A model generated the notes under the pieces. It was not told the DNA's origin and made no database searches. It saw only the letters and a list, made by a program, of their open reading frames with translations. Of a DNA stretch of 50,568 bases, positions 18,531 through 27,339 are shown in pieces; within the stretch, counting starts at the first letter, position 1, and each line of letters opens with the position of its first letter. Made by a program: the position numbers and the translations under genes. Source of the stretch: Desulfovibrionaceae bacterium (lineage in GTDB: Bacteria > Desulfobacterota > Desulfovibrionia > Desulfovibrionales > Desulfovibrionaceae); NCBI GenBank assembly GCA_029011315.1, contig JAQXLA010000019.1, forward strand, positions 1 to 50,568, written 5' to 3'.

Positions 18531-19070
18531 TTACCGTGCTGCATCTTCCTTGCGCAATTCGGCAAGAATGTCGCTCAGCACTTCCTGATAACCGTCGTAA
18601 TCGGAAGTGATTTCCCTATAGGGAATCTCACGTTCCCGCAGAAGGCTGCGGATCGATTCGTGCACGACTACGGCTTCGTCTTCATCCTGATAACGGCCTT
18701 CTTTCTTATAGGCATGCATGCGCTTCATCAGATAATTCAGATTATGAAAGCTCTTGAAATGCGACAGCACCGTGCGATTGAACGTTTCATCCAGCCCCAT
18801 GGTGCCGGGATTATACATCACAATTTGCGCCAGAGGACTGTCTGTAATTACCACTCTGACCTTTTCGCAACAGCGCGTTATTCGAAAACTTTGCTCGCCA
18901 AAGACATAAGCCTGATTTTTAAAGCAGTCGAGAGCATTTTCCCAAACTTTCTCCCGGGCAAATTCCGTCACCAGCTCGCAGCTAACCCCCATGATTTTCA
19001 GCTGAGCAAAGACATAGGCTGCACAGGTTGACTTGCCGTATCCCGGACCTCCAAAAAAATTGACTATCAT
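18531..19070 (-). CDS. Phage-type P-loop NTPase / putative nucleotide kinase
   Basis: 179 residues from the ATG at 19070. GGCGGAG upstream fixes this start; longer frames run through the tRNA-Ala gene and are rejected. Residues 7-15, GGPGYGKST, are Walker A. The pattern ELVTEFAREKVWENAL, VFGEQSFRI, VVITDSPLAQIVMYN and FHNLNYLMKR matches, from memory, a family of small ATPases carried mainly by tailed phages. It probably phosphorylates or binds a nucleotide; the substrate is unknown. It sits just downstream of tRNA-Ala, a usual integration place, with a terminator between. No integrase or other phage gene is nearby. This could be a domesticated phage remnant. Confidence 0.7.
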   Translation of the reverse strand: MIVNFFGGPGYGKSTCAAYVFAQLKIMGVSCELVTEFAREKVWENALDCFKNQAYVFGEQSFRITRCCEKVRVVITDSPLAQIVMYNPGTMGLDETFNRTVLSHFKSFHNLNYLMKRMHAYKKEGRYQDEDEAVVVHESIRSLLREREIPYREITSDYDGYQEVLSDILAELRKEDAAR

Positions 19071-19118
19071 GCTATTCTCCGCCGCAAGAAACAAACTCAT
19101 TCTTCTCTTCAGATAAAG

Positions 19119-19151
19119 AAAAAAGGGCTTTGCCACTATCTGACGAAGCCC
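19119..19151 (-). terminator. Terminator downstream of tRNA-Ala
   Basis: On the minus strand GGGCTT and AAGCCC enclose a 15-nt loop and are followed by six T residues. It ends the tRNA-Ala transcript before the kinase gene, which then needs its own promoter; I see no good -35/-10 pair in the 50 nt left. Confidence 0.65.
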
Positions 19152-19166
19152 TCGATTATACTGTTT

Positions 19167-19242
19167 TGGTGGAGGCGGGGGGATTCGAACCCCCGACCTT
19201 AGCGATGCGAACGCTACGCTCTCCCAACTGAGCCACGCCCCC
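19167..19242 (-). tRNA. tRNA-Ala (anticodon CGC)
   Basis: A 76-nt cloverleaf with encoded CCA. The acceptor arms GGGGGCG and CGCCTCC pair (one G-T). The anticodon stem TAGCG/CGCTA holds the loop TTCGCAT, so the anticodon is CGC, reading GCG. The T-arm is GGGGG-TTCGAAT-CCCCC. Discriminator base is A. Confidence 0.97.
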
Positions 19243-19297
19243 AAACACATCTGGGATTTCTAACCGCTTCCTTGAAAAATGTCAATAAAAAAACAGT

Positions 19298-21199
19298 TTA
19301 CTTCTTCAAGCCAAGCATTTTTTTCCAGCGAGGCAAATCCGGATCCAGAGACAGATAGCCCTCAGGCAGTTCCGGAGCGCGAGGATTGACAAGCGCACGG
19401 GACACATCAGCAGCCGTGCGCACCATGACAACTCCGGGCATATTCTGAAGCGGACAGAGATCCACATCATTTTCCGCAGCCTGCACCAGAACAGCGAGTC
19501 CGCTGTAAGCCGCTTCCAACGCCACCGTTGTGGAATTTGAAGCCCAGACGACGGTTCCAGGACAGAAAAAGGACCCTATTGGGCCATCCCCAATACAGGG
19601 AGCCTTTGCGCCAAGCAACTCCTGAAGACGCTGTGCAACGGGAAGATACGGATGAGGCTTGACGATGATTTTCCAGCCGTCCAGAAAACCGGAACGCACG
19701 GAATCCGCCAGTGTTTTCAGATGCGCTTCCGTTTCATCTTCAAAAAATGACGTCACCACAAGCAACGTTCTGGGGCCAGTGCCGGAAACCCGTCCCATTC
19801 TGGCAAGATACTGATATCTCAGAGCTTCTACTGTTTTGAGAAGCCGCTCGGGCATACCCGATTCCGCCAGCTGCCGGTAAGATCCAGTGCCATTGCACAG
19901 CCAGGAATCAAGCATGGCATTTTTACAGGATTCTTCCTCAAAAATGCGGGGATCATCAAAATAACGAAAATCTGTCGGGCGCACGGTTGAATGCTGTGCC
20001 CCATATACAGGGCCGTTCCCTGCTTCATGGACGGACTGAGCCAGCATCCGCTCCCATGGGCAGTTTTCCTGCGGGAAAAGCGTCCATTGCTGCGGTCCGG
20101 CCCATTCCGCATAATTTCGGAAAGCCTCGCGCATCAGGCAACGCTCCAAAGCCCTCCAGCCGCTGAAAGAATCGTTCCAGTTGCAGCCAAGCAGCGGCCA
20201 CAAATCCATCTTTGATTTGGGAAAGAAAAAATGCTCCCGCACGGCGGAAGTGATGCGCAGAGAAGTCAGCCACAGCCGAAAATAGCGAAACATCGCTCTC
20301 CGGATAGCCGAAGGCGTCAAAAATTCCTCTAGAAAATGAAAGGATGCGCCGTCTTTTCTCTGTTTTCGAAAAACGTCGCGCAAAGCCACAGCTTCCGTAA
20401 AAGAACACTGAGGAGCTGGATAATAGAGAAAAATCCAGTTGACGGCAGGCGTATCGCCGTTTTCCGAACGCAGAGCTTCATGCAGACTTTCCCAATAGCG
20501 TGAATGAAACCGCCCTTCTTTCGCCGCCTCCATATCAATATTTGGAAAATACGTCACGATCGTGGATCGTTTTTCGCCAAGGCCCGCTTTTCTTTCCAAA
20601 TTTCCGGACAGACGCCGCCTCACCTGCCACATCCATACGGGAAACCTCACCAAAACCTTGCAGATTCCTGGAAGCGAATAATACACAGCCGCAAGAGAAT
20701 CCGCCAAATTCTGCCGGATGTTTTTTTCCTGTTTGCTGCCTGAGATCTGCGTAACGGCGAACTCTCTTCCCGTTTCTTCACAGAAACGCATCAAAATCCG
20801 AGACAGACGGGCATCCCCATCTGCTGTGCGCCGCAATTCCAGGCTTTCAAATCCCCCCTCATCAAGCAGGCGCTCCAAAGCCCGTAATTTCAAAGCCGCA
20901 AACAGGCGACGCGTCACCTTGGGATGTTTTTCAAAAAGTGTCGAACACCACCACATGGACAGGGAATCACCGGCTCGCAGCAATTTTTCAAGCCGGGTTC
21001 CTCCGATACGGATCAGTCCCATTTCAAAAGTCCATGCAGCCAGATCCTGACGAATGGCGAGCAGATTTTTTTCAAGTTCCTGAGGAATTGACAGGCAGCC
21101 TTCCGGCACTGCGCCGCGATCCCAGGAAACCGACACGTCTTCACCAGTGGAAACGACGTCCTGCAAATCTATGCCGTCATATAAAATCAGCTTTTTCAT
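19298..21199 (-). CDS. Surface carbohydrate biosynthesis glycosyltransferase-like protein
   Basis: 633 residues. I recognise it as probably the LIC13510-type surface carbohydrate family first seen in Leptospira O-antigen loci (from memory). IIVKPHPYLP (KPHP at 514-517) and WASNSTTVALEAAYSG (NSTT at 555-558) match the HP and S-S/T motifs of sialyl- and Kdo-type transferases with a GT-B fold that use CMP sugars. ENCPWERMLAQSVHEAG is a family-like block in the middle. There is no signal peptide, so it acts in the cytosol or at the inner face of the membrane. AGGAATAAGG precedes the ATG, which lies 3 nt after the thiL stop, so it is coupled to the run from the sugar genes. Donor and acceptor are unknown; a CMP-activated acid made by the 25-29 kb genes is a good candidate. 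Confidence 0.65.
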   Translation of the reverse strand: MKKLILYDGIDLQDVVSTGEDVSVSWDRGAVPEGCLSIPQELEKNLLAIRQDLAAWTFEMGLIRIGGTRLEKLLRAGDSLSMWWCSTLFEKHPKVTRRLFAALKLRALERLLDEGGFESLELRRTADGDARLSRILMRFCEETGREFAVTQISGSKQEKNIRQNLADSLAAVYYSLPGICKVLVRFPVWMWQVRRRLSGNLERKAGLGEKRSTIVTYFPNIDMEAAKEGRFHSRYWESLHEALRSENGDTPAVNWIFLYYPAPQCSFTEAVALRDVFRKQRKDGASFHFLEEFLTPSAIRRAMFRYFRLWLTSLRITSAVREHFFFPKSKMDLWPLLGCNWNDSFSGWRALERCLMREAFRNYAEWAGPQQWTLFPQENCPWERMLAQSVHEAGNGPVYGAQHSTVRPTDFRYFDDPRIFEEESCKNAMLDSWLCNGTGSYRQLAESGMPERLLKTVEALRYQYLARMGRVSGTGPRTLLVVTSFFEDETEAHLKTLADSVRSGFLDGWKIIVKPHPYLPVAQRLQELLGAKAPCIGDGPIGSFFCPGTVVWASNSTTVALEAAYSGLAVLVQAAENDVDLCPLQNMPGVVMVRTAADVSRALVNPRAPELPEGYLSLDPDLPRWKKMLGLKK

Positions 21200-21202
21200 A
21201 CC

Positions 21203-22210
21203 TTATTCCTCCGAAACTCTCGCCGCAGAAGCAAAAGAGAAATGATCAAAACCGGAATCCGGCGGCAGAATACGGCCATTCACTGTGACAAATGGCTCAT
21301 TCCGTACCAGACCTAAAGGACAGGTTTCCGGGAGATCCGACTGCAGATCTGAAAAAAAAGATTTGGGGCACGTGCCCAGCAGGCCGTACGCCTCACCTCC
21401 ACTAAGCATCAGCTTGAAGGCGGACTCCCCTGTTTCAGCCTCATGCCTCAGCAGCTCCGCATCCGGATTTTCCAGTTTAATCGACGCACCTCTGTTTTTT
21501 CCGATCAGGCGCGGCAAATCTCTTGCCAGACCGTCCGATACATCCATCAGACCGATGCGCTGAAAAAGATCATGCCGTTCAGCAAAACTCCTCAGCCTCC
21601 GAGCCGCTCCAAGACATGGTTCGGGACGAAGATGCGCGGCAACTGCACGAGGACTGAGACCTTCGGCATCCGCTCTTCCTTTCTCTTCCAAAAGTTTCAG
21701 CCCGAGCGCGGCCAGGCCAAGAGGCGTTCCGGGCACATAAAAAATTACGTCTTCGGGGACAGCCTGTCGGCGCAAAAAAGGATGGTCCGCTCTGCCAAAT
21801 ACCGTAATACAAAAATGAAGCCTTTCCGCACTGGACAAATCGCCGCCTACCAGAGAGATGCCGCTCCAAGCCGCCATACCGGCCATGCCCCGCAGGATTC
21901 CGCACAGAAATTCGCTATCTGCTTTCGGAGGAAGAGCCAGTCCAAGCGTAAAGCCAAGAGGCTCAGCACCAGATCCGGCTAAATCACTGACATTGACCGC
22001 CAATGCCCGGGCACCAATTTCCTCCGGACGAAAATAGGATCGCCGAAAATGCACGTCTTCAAGAAACAAATCCGTGCTGATGCACAGATTTTTGTCTGTA
22101 CGGATGACGGCGCAGTCATCGCCCCGCCCTACGGCAATCGAGTCTGCAGCGTTTGGAAAAAAACTGTCAATCAAGCCTAACACATGATCTTCAGACAGCA
22201 GGCGCCCCAT
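21203..22210 (-). CDS. thiL: Thiamine-monophosphate kinase
   Basis: 335 residues. It phosphorylates thiamine monophosphate to the active diphosphate with ATP. VGRGDDCAVI near the N-terminus and STDLFLEDVHFRRSYF are the ThiL metal and nucleotide motifs; ALAVNVSDLAGSGAEPLGFTLGLALP, SLVGGDLSS and GLMDVSDGLARDL follow in the expected order. The ATG directly abuts the uvrD stop (TAA ATG), and its own stop is 3 nt before the glycosyltransferase. No other thiamine genes are near. Confidence 0.95.
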   Translation of the reverse strand: MGRLLSEDHVLGLIDSFFPNAADSIAVGRGDDCAVIRTDKNLCISTDLFLEDVHFRRSYFRPEEIGARALAVNVSDLAGSGAEPLGFTLGLALPPKADSEFLCGILRGMAGMAAWSGISLVGGDLSSAERLHFCITVFGRADHPFLRRQAVPEDVIFYVPGTPLGLAALGLKLLEEKGRADAEGLSPRAVAAHLRPEPCLGAARRLRSFAERHDLFQRIGLMDVSDGLARDLPRLIGKNRGASIKLENPDAELLRHEAETGESAFKLMLSGGEAYGLLGTCPKSFFSDLQSDLPETCPLGLVRNEPFVTVNGRILPPDSGFDHFSFASAARVSEE

Positions 22211-24355
22211 TTACTTCTCCAGACTGAGATATTCTGACAGAATCACCTTTTCACCGACCTGAGGAAAATAGACGCGACAACGATCGGATCCGATTTTCTC
22301 CAGAATGCGACCTCTGCCAAAAATTCTATGCATGCAGCAGTCAGCACCGGAAATCTGAATTTCCGAAGGAGCTGCAGGCCTCTGCCGGGGAGGCTGTGGC
22401 CGGCGATGCAGTTCAGCAGGAAACTCAGTCTGTTGAGCAGATCGGTTCAAATGGCCTTTTGAGGTTTCACGCCAAACCTCAAGAGACTGTTCAGGCAAAT
22501 GCTCAAGAAACGGACTGGGGCGAGCAGGTTCCGCAAAACCATAGCGGCCTGTCAGTGTCTGCGGCGCAAACAGATACAGATCATTCTGCGCCCTGGTGCA
22601 GGCCACGTACATCAAACGCCGTTCTTCTTCAAAAATATCCTCGCGAATCTGCGCATGGCGCGATGGAAACCGATCTTCAACCAAATCCATCACCAAAACG
22701 GCCTTCCATTCCAGACCTTTGGCGGAATGAACGGTCGAAAGAACGACTCGTCGGCTCTCATCCTGATCTTCTCTGTCTTCCGACAATTCCAGAGAAACAT
22801 CCGCGGCAAAGCCTTCAAGATCGGCATAGGAAGCCGCGATATGAGCCAATTCATTCAGTCCCTGCTGCCTTTTCGGCCAATCATCGGGATAACGCAGCTG
22901 AAGCTTTGGCATAAAATGATCCAGCAGCAGATCCATGACAGCTCCGGGGGTGAGATCTTCACGCCTCAGGCGATCGATCAACAGCATGTCAGATTTCAAA
23001 TCAGGATGCTTTTCGCACGCTCTGCTCAGAAAATCCTCCCATTCCATTGTCAGCATGGACGCATGCAGGCGAGCTGCTGTCCGCGGGCCGATGCCTCTGC
23101 TGAAGGAAGCAACGCGTTCAAAGGAAACAGCGTCGAAAGGATTGACGATGAAGCGCACATAAGCAAGGATATCCTTGACATGAAGCGATTCCGAAAACCG
23201 CAGTCCGCCATATTTGCGAAATAGAATCCCCCGACCCGTCAATTCCATTTCCAGAGAATAAGACTGATATCCGGAACGAAAGAGCACGGCGATTTCGCAC
23301 GGCGCATAGCACCGAAGCAACTTTTCTATGCAATCCGCCGCCAAAGACGCCTGAGTACGATCCGTCATCGGCTGAATAAGCCGTACCTTCCTGTTCGTTT
23401 CCTCCGCACGAATGCGCGTATAAAGCTTTTTGCCAAACCCGGCGGATGCACCGGACATTACCGCATTGGCGACGTCGAGCACAGCAGGGACAGAACGATA
23501 GTTTTCATCCAGTCGAATGCGCCGCGCACCGGGAAAAACGCGCTCAAATTCCAGGATATTGCGTACATCCGCTCCCCTGAAGGCATAAATCGACTGCGCT
23601 TCATCGCCAACGGCCATGACGTTGCCGCCGCTTCCGGCTATCAAACGTACCAGACGAGCCTGAACCCTGTTCGTATCCTGATATTCATCTACAAGCAGAT
23701 ACCGGCATCCGGAGCGCACCGTTTCGGCCGCATCCTGATCGCGCTGCAGCAAATCTTCCAAATCAAAAAGCAGATCGTCGTAATCGAGCAATCCGTGTTC
23801 CTGTTTGTATGCACGATAGTCTCCAGCCAGATCTTCCAATGCTTCCGCATATTCGATCAGCTGCGGAGATTCCTCTCTCAGCGTCTCTTCTGTGCCCTCT
23901 TCACGATTGCGGGAACGGCTGATCAGACTCATCAGCGTCTGCGTTTTAGGAAAAGAACGATCTCCCTTGCCAAGGTTCCGCCGCTCCTTGCACCGCTGCA
24001 GGACGGCAACACCGTCGGAAGCATCCATGACCGATACAGCACGTCCCTTTGCCCAGACAGGAGGGAACCTGCGCAGAATACTGTAGGCAAAGCTGTGAAA
24101 TGTCCCTCCCCGAACCCTCTGAATGGACATGTTCAGCAGATCCGAAGCTCTGTTCCGCATCTCCCTTCCAGCCTTGTTCGTGAAGGTAAGCAGCAAAATT
24201 TCATCAGGTCGAACCCCCTGCTCCGTTAACCAGGCCAGACGATAGACCAGCGTACGAGTCTTTCCGCTTCCTGCCCCGGCAATCACAAGTATCGGACCGT
24301 CCGGTGCCGTAACCGCCTCCAGCTGAGAAGGATTAAGCAGGGAAATATCAATCAT
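22211..24355 (-). CDS. UvrD/PcrA-type ATP-dependent DNA helicase
   Basis: 714 residues from the ATG at 24355, chosen because the protein then begins MIDISLLNPSQLEAV, the usual PcrA/UvrD start; the frame runs 13 codons further up. Superfamily 1A 3'-5' helicase for repair and replication restart. Motif Ia/Walker A is VIAGAGSGKTRTL; motif II LLVDEYQDTN; motif III GDEAQSIYAFRGAD; motif IV RLDENYRS; motif V VLSTVHSAKGLEW; motif VI VACTRAQNDLYLF. The last 45 residues (HRIFGRGRILEK, VYFPQVGEKVILSEYL) are the PcrA-type C-terminal domain that contacts RNA polymerase in PcrA. It overlaps the HAD gene by 8 nt. Confidence 0.93.
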   Translation of the reverse strand: MIDISLLNPSQLEAVTAPDGPILVIAGAGSGKTRTLVYRLAWLTEQGVRPDEILLLTFTNKAGREMRNRASDLLNMSIQRVRGGTFHSFAYSILRRFPPVWAKGRAVSVMDASDGVAVLQRCKERRNLGKGDRSFPKTQTLMSLISRSRNREEGTEETLREESPQLIEYAEALEDLAGDYRAYKQEHGLLDYDDLLFDLEDLLQRDQDAAETVRSGCRYLLVDEYQDTNRVQARLVRLIAGSGGNVMAVGDEAQSIYAFRGADVRNILEFERVFPGARRIRLDENYRSVPAVLDVANAVMSGASAGFGKKLYTRIRAEETNRKVRLIQPMTDRTQASLAADCIEKLLRCYAPCEIAVLFRSGYQSYSLEMELTGRGILFRKYGGLRFSESLHVKDILAYVRFIVNPFDAVSFERVASFSRGIGPRTAARLHASMLTMEWEDFLSRACEKHPDLKSDMLLIDRLRREDLTPGAVMDLLLDHFMPKLQLRYPDDWPKRQQGLNELAHIAASYADLEGFAADVSLELSEDREDQDESRRVVLSTVHSAKGLEWKAVLVMDLVEDRFPSRHAQIREDIFEEERRLMYVACTRAQNDLYLFAPQTLTGRYGFAEPARPSPFLEHLPEQSLEVWRETSKGHLNRSAQQTEFPAELHRRPQPPRQRPAAPSEIQISGADCCMHRIFGRGRILEKIGSDRCRVYFPQVGEKVILSEYLSLEK

Positions 24356-25016
24356 GAACCGGATCCTGATCAAAAACCGAATCAAGCCAGGCATTCAAAC
24401 CTGTCAAATCCTGACCGTAAGGCACGGATCCCCCTTTAAAAAACTCTCCACGGCCATAAAACAGCGTTTCTGCGGCCTCAGCAGCCAGCAAATCCGTTCC
24501 GGCATCGCCGATCATAACGCACCGGGAAGGATCTGCCCCGGCAGCGCGCACAATGCGCTTCAGCAGCTCCGGCTTGGCAGGAGGCGTGCCGATCATGTCC
24601 GTAAAATATCGATCCAAACCCCGACGCCTCAAAATGAAGCGCAGTTCTTCCTGAGGCGTTCCGGAACAGACATACAAAGGCACACGCTTCTGCCAGGTCT
24701 CAATCACATCCATCACGCCAGGAACCAGCGGCGCATGCATAACCTGTTCCAAAACCGCATCACCGAAACGGGCGCAGAGATCATCAAGTTCCGCTTCATC
24801 TGCTTTACCGCCCAACGCCTCTTCCAGCATCCAGCGAAATTTTTCACGCCGACTGACGCCTCCGTGCAAATGATGGTACAGTACCAGACGATCCCGGATT
24901 TCCGCTCCATACGGCTCCGCAATCTGTGCAAAAGCCCGGGTTTTGACATCCACAGTTTCCAGAATGACGCCGTCACAGTCAAAAACGAGCAATTCCAGTT
25001 TGTTTCCGCTAGGCAT
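24348..25016 (-). CDS. HAD-superfamily phosphatase (phosphoglycolate phosphatase-like)
   Basis: About 222 residues. LLVFDCDGVILETVD is motif I with the two catalytic aspartates; YVCSGTPQEEL is motif II; KPELLKRIV supplies the lysine; MIGDAGTDLLAAEAA is the final acid motif. A cap domain lies between motif I and II (C1 type). I prefer the ATG at 25016 because AGGATGG lies 8 nt before it; an ATG at 25028 has AGG too close. It overlaps the dehydrogenase upstream and uvrD downstream by 8 nt each, a tightly coupled arrangement. Placed among sugar genes it probably removes phosphate from an intermediate; the substrate is unknown. Confidence 0.85.
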   Translation of the reverse strand: MPSGNKLELLVFDCDGVILETVDVKTRAFAQIAEPYGAEIRDRLVLYHHLHGGVSRREKFRWMLEEALGGKADEAELDDLCARFGDAVLEQVMHAPLVPGVMDVIETWQKRVPLYVCSGTPQEELRFILRRRGLDRYFTDMIGTPPAKPELLKRIVRAAGADPSRCVMIGDAGTDLLAAEAAETLFYGRGEFFKGGSVPYGQDLTGLNAWLDSVFDQDPVHD

Positions 25017-25929
25017 GAACGGTGCCATCCTGAAAGGCGCTAATGAGATTTTTTACCGTCTCTGTTTCCATAATTATCCGTGCCTCACGGGCATACGATC
25101 CAATATGAGGCGTCAGAATGACGGAATCAAGATGCTTCAGGGGCCCATCATACGGTTCATGCGAGTACACATCCAGAGCCGCTCCAGCCAGATGTCCCGC
25201 CGTCAGCAGACCACACAGCGCATCTTCGTCAATAAGCCCTCCGCGAGCGATATTCAGAATGACCCCTCCCGGACGCATACGCGACAGGCGACCTCGATCC
25301 AGCAATGAAGTGCCCCCGCCGAGCTTAGCGCAATGCAGGGTGATCACGTCCGCCCAGCCCATCAGCTCGTCCAGTTCCCTGCGCTCATAGGCCGGATCCT
25401 CAACATACGGATCAGCATAGGCCAAAGAAACTCCGAAGGCCTGAAGCCTCTCTGCCACCGCATGGCCAATGCGGCCAAAGCCGACAATGCCGACTTTTTT
25501 GCCGAACAGCAGATTCCCCATACGCTTTTTCCAGACCCCGGAGCGGATATCCCTATCCATTGGAGCGACCTGTCTCAGAAGAGAGAGCATCAGGCCGACG
25601 GTCAATTCCGCTACCGCCACTGTAGGCGCATCAGGCGTATTGCGTACCGCAATGCCCAAATCTTCAGCCGCTGCGCGATCCACGCTGTCCATACCCGCAC
25701 CGCAGCGGGAAATAACCTTCAGATTAGGACAATTTTCCATGACCTTCCGCGTCAAAGGCTCTGTTCCGGCCACAACGCCGTCGCAGTCCGCCAGAAATTT
25801 TGCCGCTTCATCTTCGGTCAGCGTCCGCCCTCTGTCGTTCAAAACAATCTCTGCGCCGAACTCCCGCAAAAGATCTAAAGGCTCTTCACTGTAACGGGCG
25901 AAGGACGATGTTGTTATTGCGATTTTCAT
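25009..25929 (-). CDS. D-2-hydroxyacid dehydrogenase (phosphoglycerate dehydrogenase-like)
   Basis: 306 residues. GKKVGIVGFGRIGHAVAERL is the NAD-binding GxGxxG; the catalytic set is Arg in NIARGGLIDEDAL, Glu in DVYSHEP and His in LTPHIGSYARE. There is no C-terminal ACT domain, so it is not the full regulated SerA. The family reduces 2-ketoacids or oxidises 2-hydroxyacids with NAD(H). In this place, between an acyltransferase (16-nt gap) and a HAD phosphatase (8-nt overlap), it may work on a sugar acid or glyceric acid precursor. A serine biosynthesis role remains possible. Confidence 0.85.
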   Translation of the reverse strand: MKIAITTSSFARYSEEPLDLLREFGAEIVLNDRGRTLTEDEAAKFLADCDGVVAGTEPLTRKVMENCPNLKVISRCGAGMDSVDRAAAEDLGIAVRNTPDAPTVAVAELTVGLMLSLLRQVAPMDRDIRSGVWKKRMGNLLFGKKVGIVGFGRIGHAVAERLQAFGVSLAYADPYVEDPAYERRELDELMGWADVITLHCAKLGGGTSLLDRGRLSRMRPGGVILNIARGGLIDEDALCGLLTAGHLAGAALDVYSHEPYDGPLKHLDSVILTPHIGSYAREARIIMETETVKNLISAFQDGTVHA

Positions 25930-25945
25930 GATGAAAAATACACCC

Positions 25946-26527
25946 TTACCCCTCAGGGGCTTTTTTTCGTGTTTCTACGACCCTCGCCGGAACCCCGACA
26001 GCAATCGCATACGGCTCTATGTCATGCGTCACCACAGCTCCGGCTCCAATGACTGCTCCCCGTCCGATCCGGACATCTGGCGTCAGCACCGCATTGGCAC
26101 CGATCCAGACATCATCTTCGATGACTATGGTACCCGGAATATGTCCCTGATCCATAATCGGAATATCCAACAGATCGAAACGATGGTTGGAAGCGCGCAG
26201 CACCGTACCGGGGCCGACAGCCACCTTGCTGCCGATAACGATACGTCCGTCTGCAGAGGCATCCACCGTCACGCCAGGACTCAGCACACTCCCGCAGTCA
26301 ATTGCCAACATTCCGCCGTCAACGGCATACAGACGGCAATTCCGTCCGATACGCACTCCACGGCCGAAACGCATGTTACTGCAACCGACGCAGACAGTAC
26401 CCGGCTCGAAGCGTACCCATCCGCAGGAGGCAAAAAGCGGCTTCCAAAGCATCCGAAGCACCGTTCCCAGACGCCACGGAATCCAAGAAAGAAGCGGAAT
26501 CAGGAACGCTTCAAGCAGAGCCCCCAT
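25946..26527 (-). CDS. Left-handed beta-helix acyltransferase (hexapeptide family)
   Basis: 193 residues. The C-terminal two thirds have hexapeptide repeats ([IV]GxxxxI pattern): IGRNCRLYAVDGG, VLSPGVTVDASADG, IVIGSKVAVGPGTVL, IVIEDDVWIGANAVL and VRIGRGAVIGAGAVV. VASNHRFD-like ASNHRFDLLD supplies the catalytic histidine of sugar O-acetyltransferases. The first 35 residues (FLIPLLSWIPWRLGTVL) are hydrophobic and may touch the membrane. It probably acetylates a surface sugar using acetyl-CoA. It lies 11 nt after the cytidylyltransferase gene. Confidence 0.85.
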   Translation of the reverse strand: MGALLEAFLIPLLSWIPWRLGTVLRMLWKPLFASCGWVRFEPGTVCVGCSNMRFGRGVRIGRNCRLYAVDGGMLAIDCGSVLSPGVTVDASADGRIVIGSKVAVGPGTVLRASNHRFDLLDIPIMDQGHIPGTIVIEDDVWIGANAVLTPDVRIGRGAVIGAGAVVTHDIEPYAIAVGVPARVVETRKKAPEG

Positions 26528-26538
26528 ATATACAAAAC

Positions 26539-27309
26539 CTACTTCGTATACTGCAGGCGAAGGGCATCATCACGCATGGCTTCGCGCACGCGTTCCAGAT
26601 CTTCCTGCGTATCGACGCTCAGCGTCCTCTTGTCAGTAGGAACCATCCGGACTTTTTCGCCGTGCTCAAGAATGCGCATCATGTCCACTGATTCAATAAT
26701 TTCCAAAGGCGTTTCGGACAGCTCATTGAAGCGCAGAAGGTAGTCACGACGGAAAGGAATAATGCACACCTGCTTTTTCATCGGCACATGCGGCGTGCCC
26801 TTGCGGCGGGAGGGAATCGGTTCACGGGAGAAATAAATCGCGTCACCATTCAGATCCGTGACGACTTTCACTTCATTCGGATCATCAAATTCCGTTTCAT
26901 TGGCCAGATCTGCCATCAAATTGACCACATTGATCGACGGATCCTTCAGCATGGGAGCAACGGCTGCATCGATCATATCAGGCGTAATCATCGGTTCGTC
27001 GCCCTGCACCATCACCACAATATCAGCACGCTTTCCGGTCTTTTTCTCAATCGTCAGCATAGCCTCGGCCGTACGCGTCGAGCAACGTACATGCGTATCC
27101 GCCGTCATTACCGCATTTAATCCGGCAGATTCGGCGTAGTCCATGACAACCTGATCACAGGTCGCGATCCAGGTGGAAGAAAGCGCAGGGCACATAGCCG
27201 TACGAAACGCGACATGTCCAACCATCGGAACGCCGTGAATATCGGCGAGAGGCTTGCCCGGAAAACGGCTCGATCCCATGCGGGCGGGAACAATAGCAAT
27301 AATATTCAT
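26539..27309 (-). CDS. KdsB-like CTP:sugar-acid cytidylyltransferase
   Basis: 256 residues from the ATG at 27309; AGGAG 8 nt upstream favours it over an ATG 8 codons earlier. The N-terminus IVPARMGSSRFPGKPLAD (residues 7-23) is the CTP-binding block of KdsB/NeuA-type enzymes, VMVQGDEPMI holds the magnesium aspartate, and SVDTQEDLERVRE is the KdsB C-terminal motif. KdsB itself has a QSGTER-type substrate motif after the second strand; here residues 73-80 read HVRCSTRT, so the sugar may not be Kdo. It would make a CMP-activated acid in the cytosol. Neighbours (epimerase, aldolase, acyltransferase) suit a dedicated surface-sugar pathway. Confidence 0.82.
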   Translation of the reverse strand: MNIIAIVPARMGSSRFPGKPLADIHGVPMVGHVAFRTAMCPALSSTWIATCDQVVMDYAESAGLNAVMTADTHVRCSTRTAEAMLTIEKKTGKRADIVVMVQGDEPMITPDMIDAAVAPMLKDPSINVVNLMADLANETEFDDPNEVKVVTDLNGDAIYFSREPIPSRRKGTPHVPMKKQVCIIPFRRDYLLRFNELSETPLEIIESVDMMRILEHGEKVRMVPTDKRTLSVDTQEDLERVREAMRDDALRLQYTK

Positions 27310-27339
27310 CGTAACATCTCCTGAATCAAACATATTTGG

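Noticed and set aside
19167..19242. tRNA-Ala 3' end as an active attachment site with a second copy in the window
   Set aside because: I saw no second copy of the tRNA 3' end and no integrase gene; a computed repeat search would settle it.
19071..19250. N-terminal extension of the P-loop kinase frame
   Set aside because: It translates tRNA-Ala and its terminator; the ATG at 19070 has a Shine-Dalgarno sequence.
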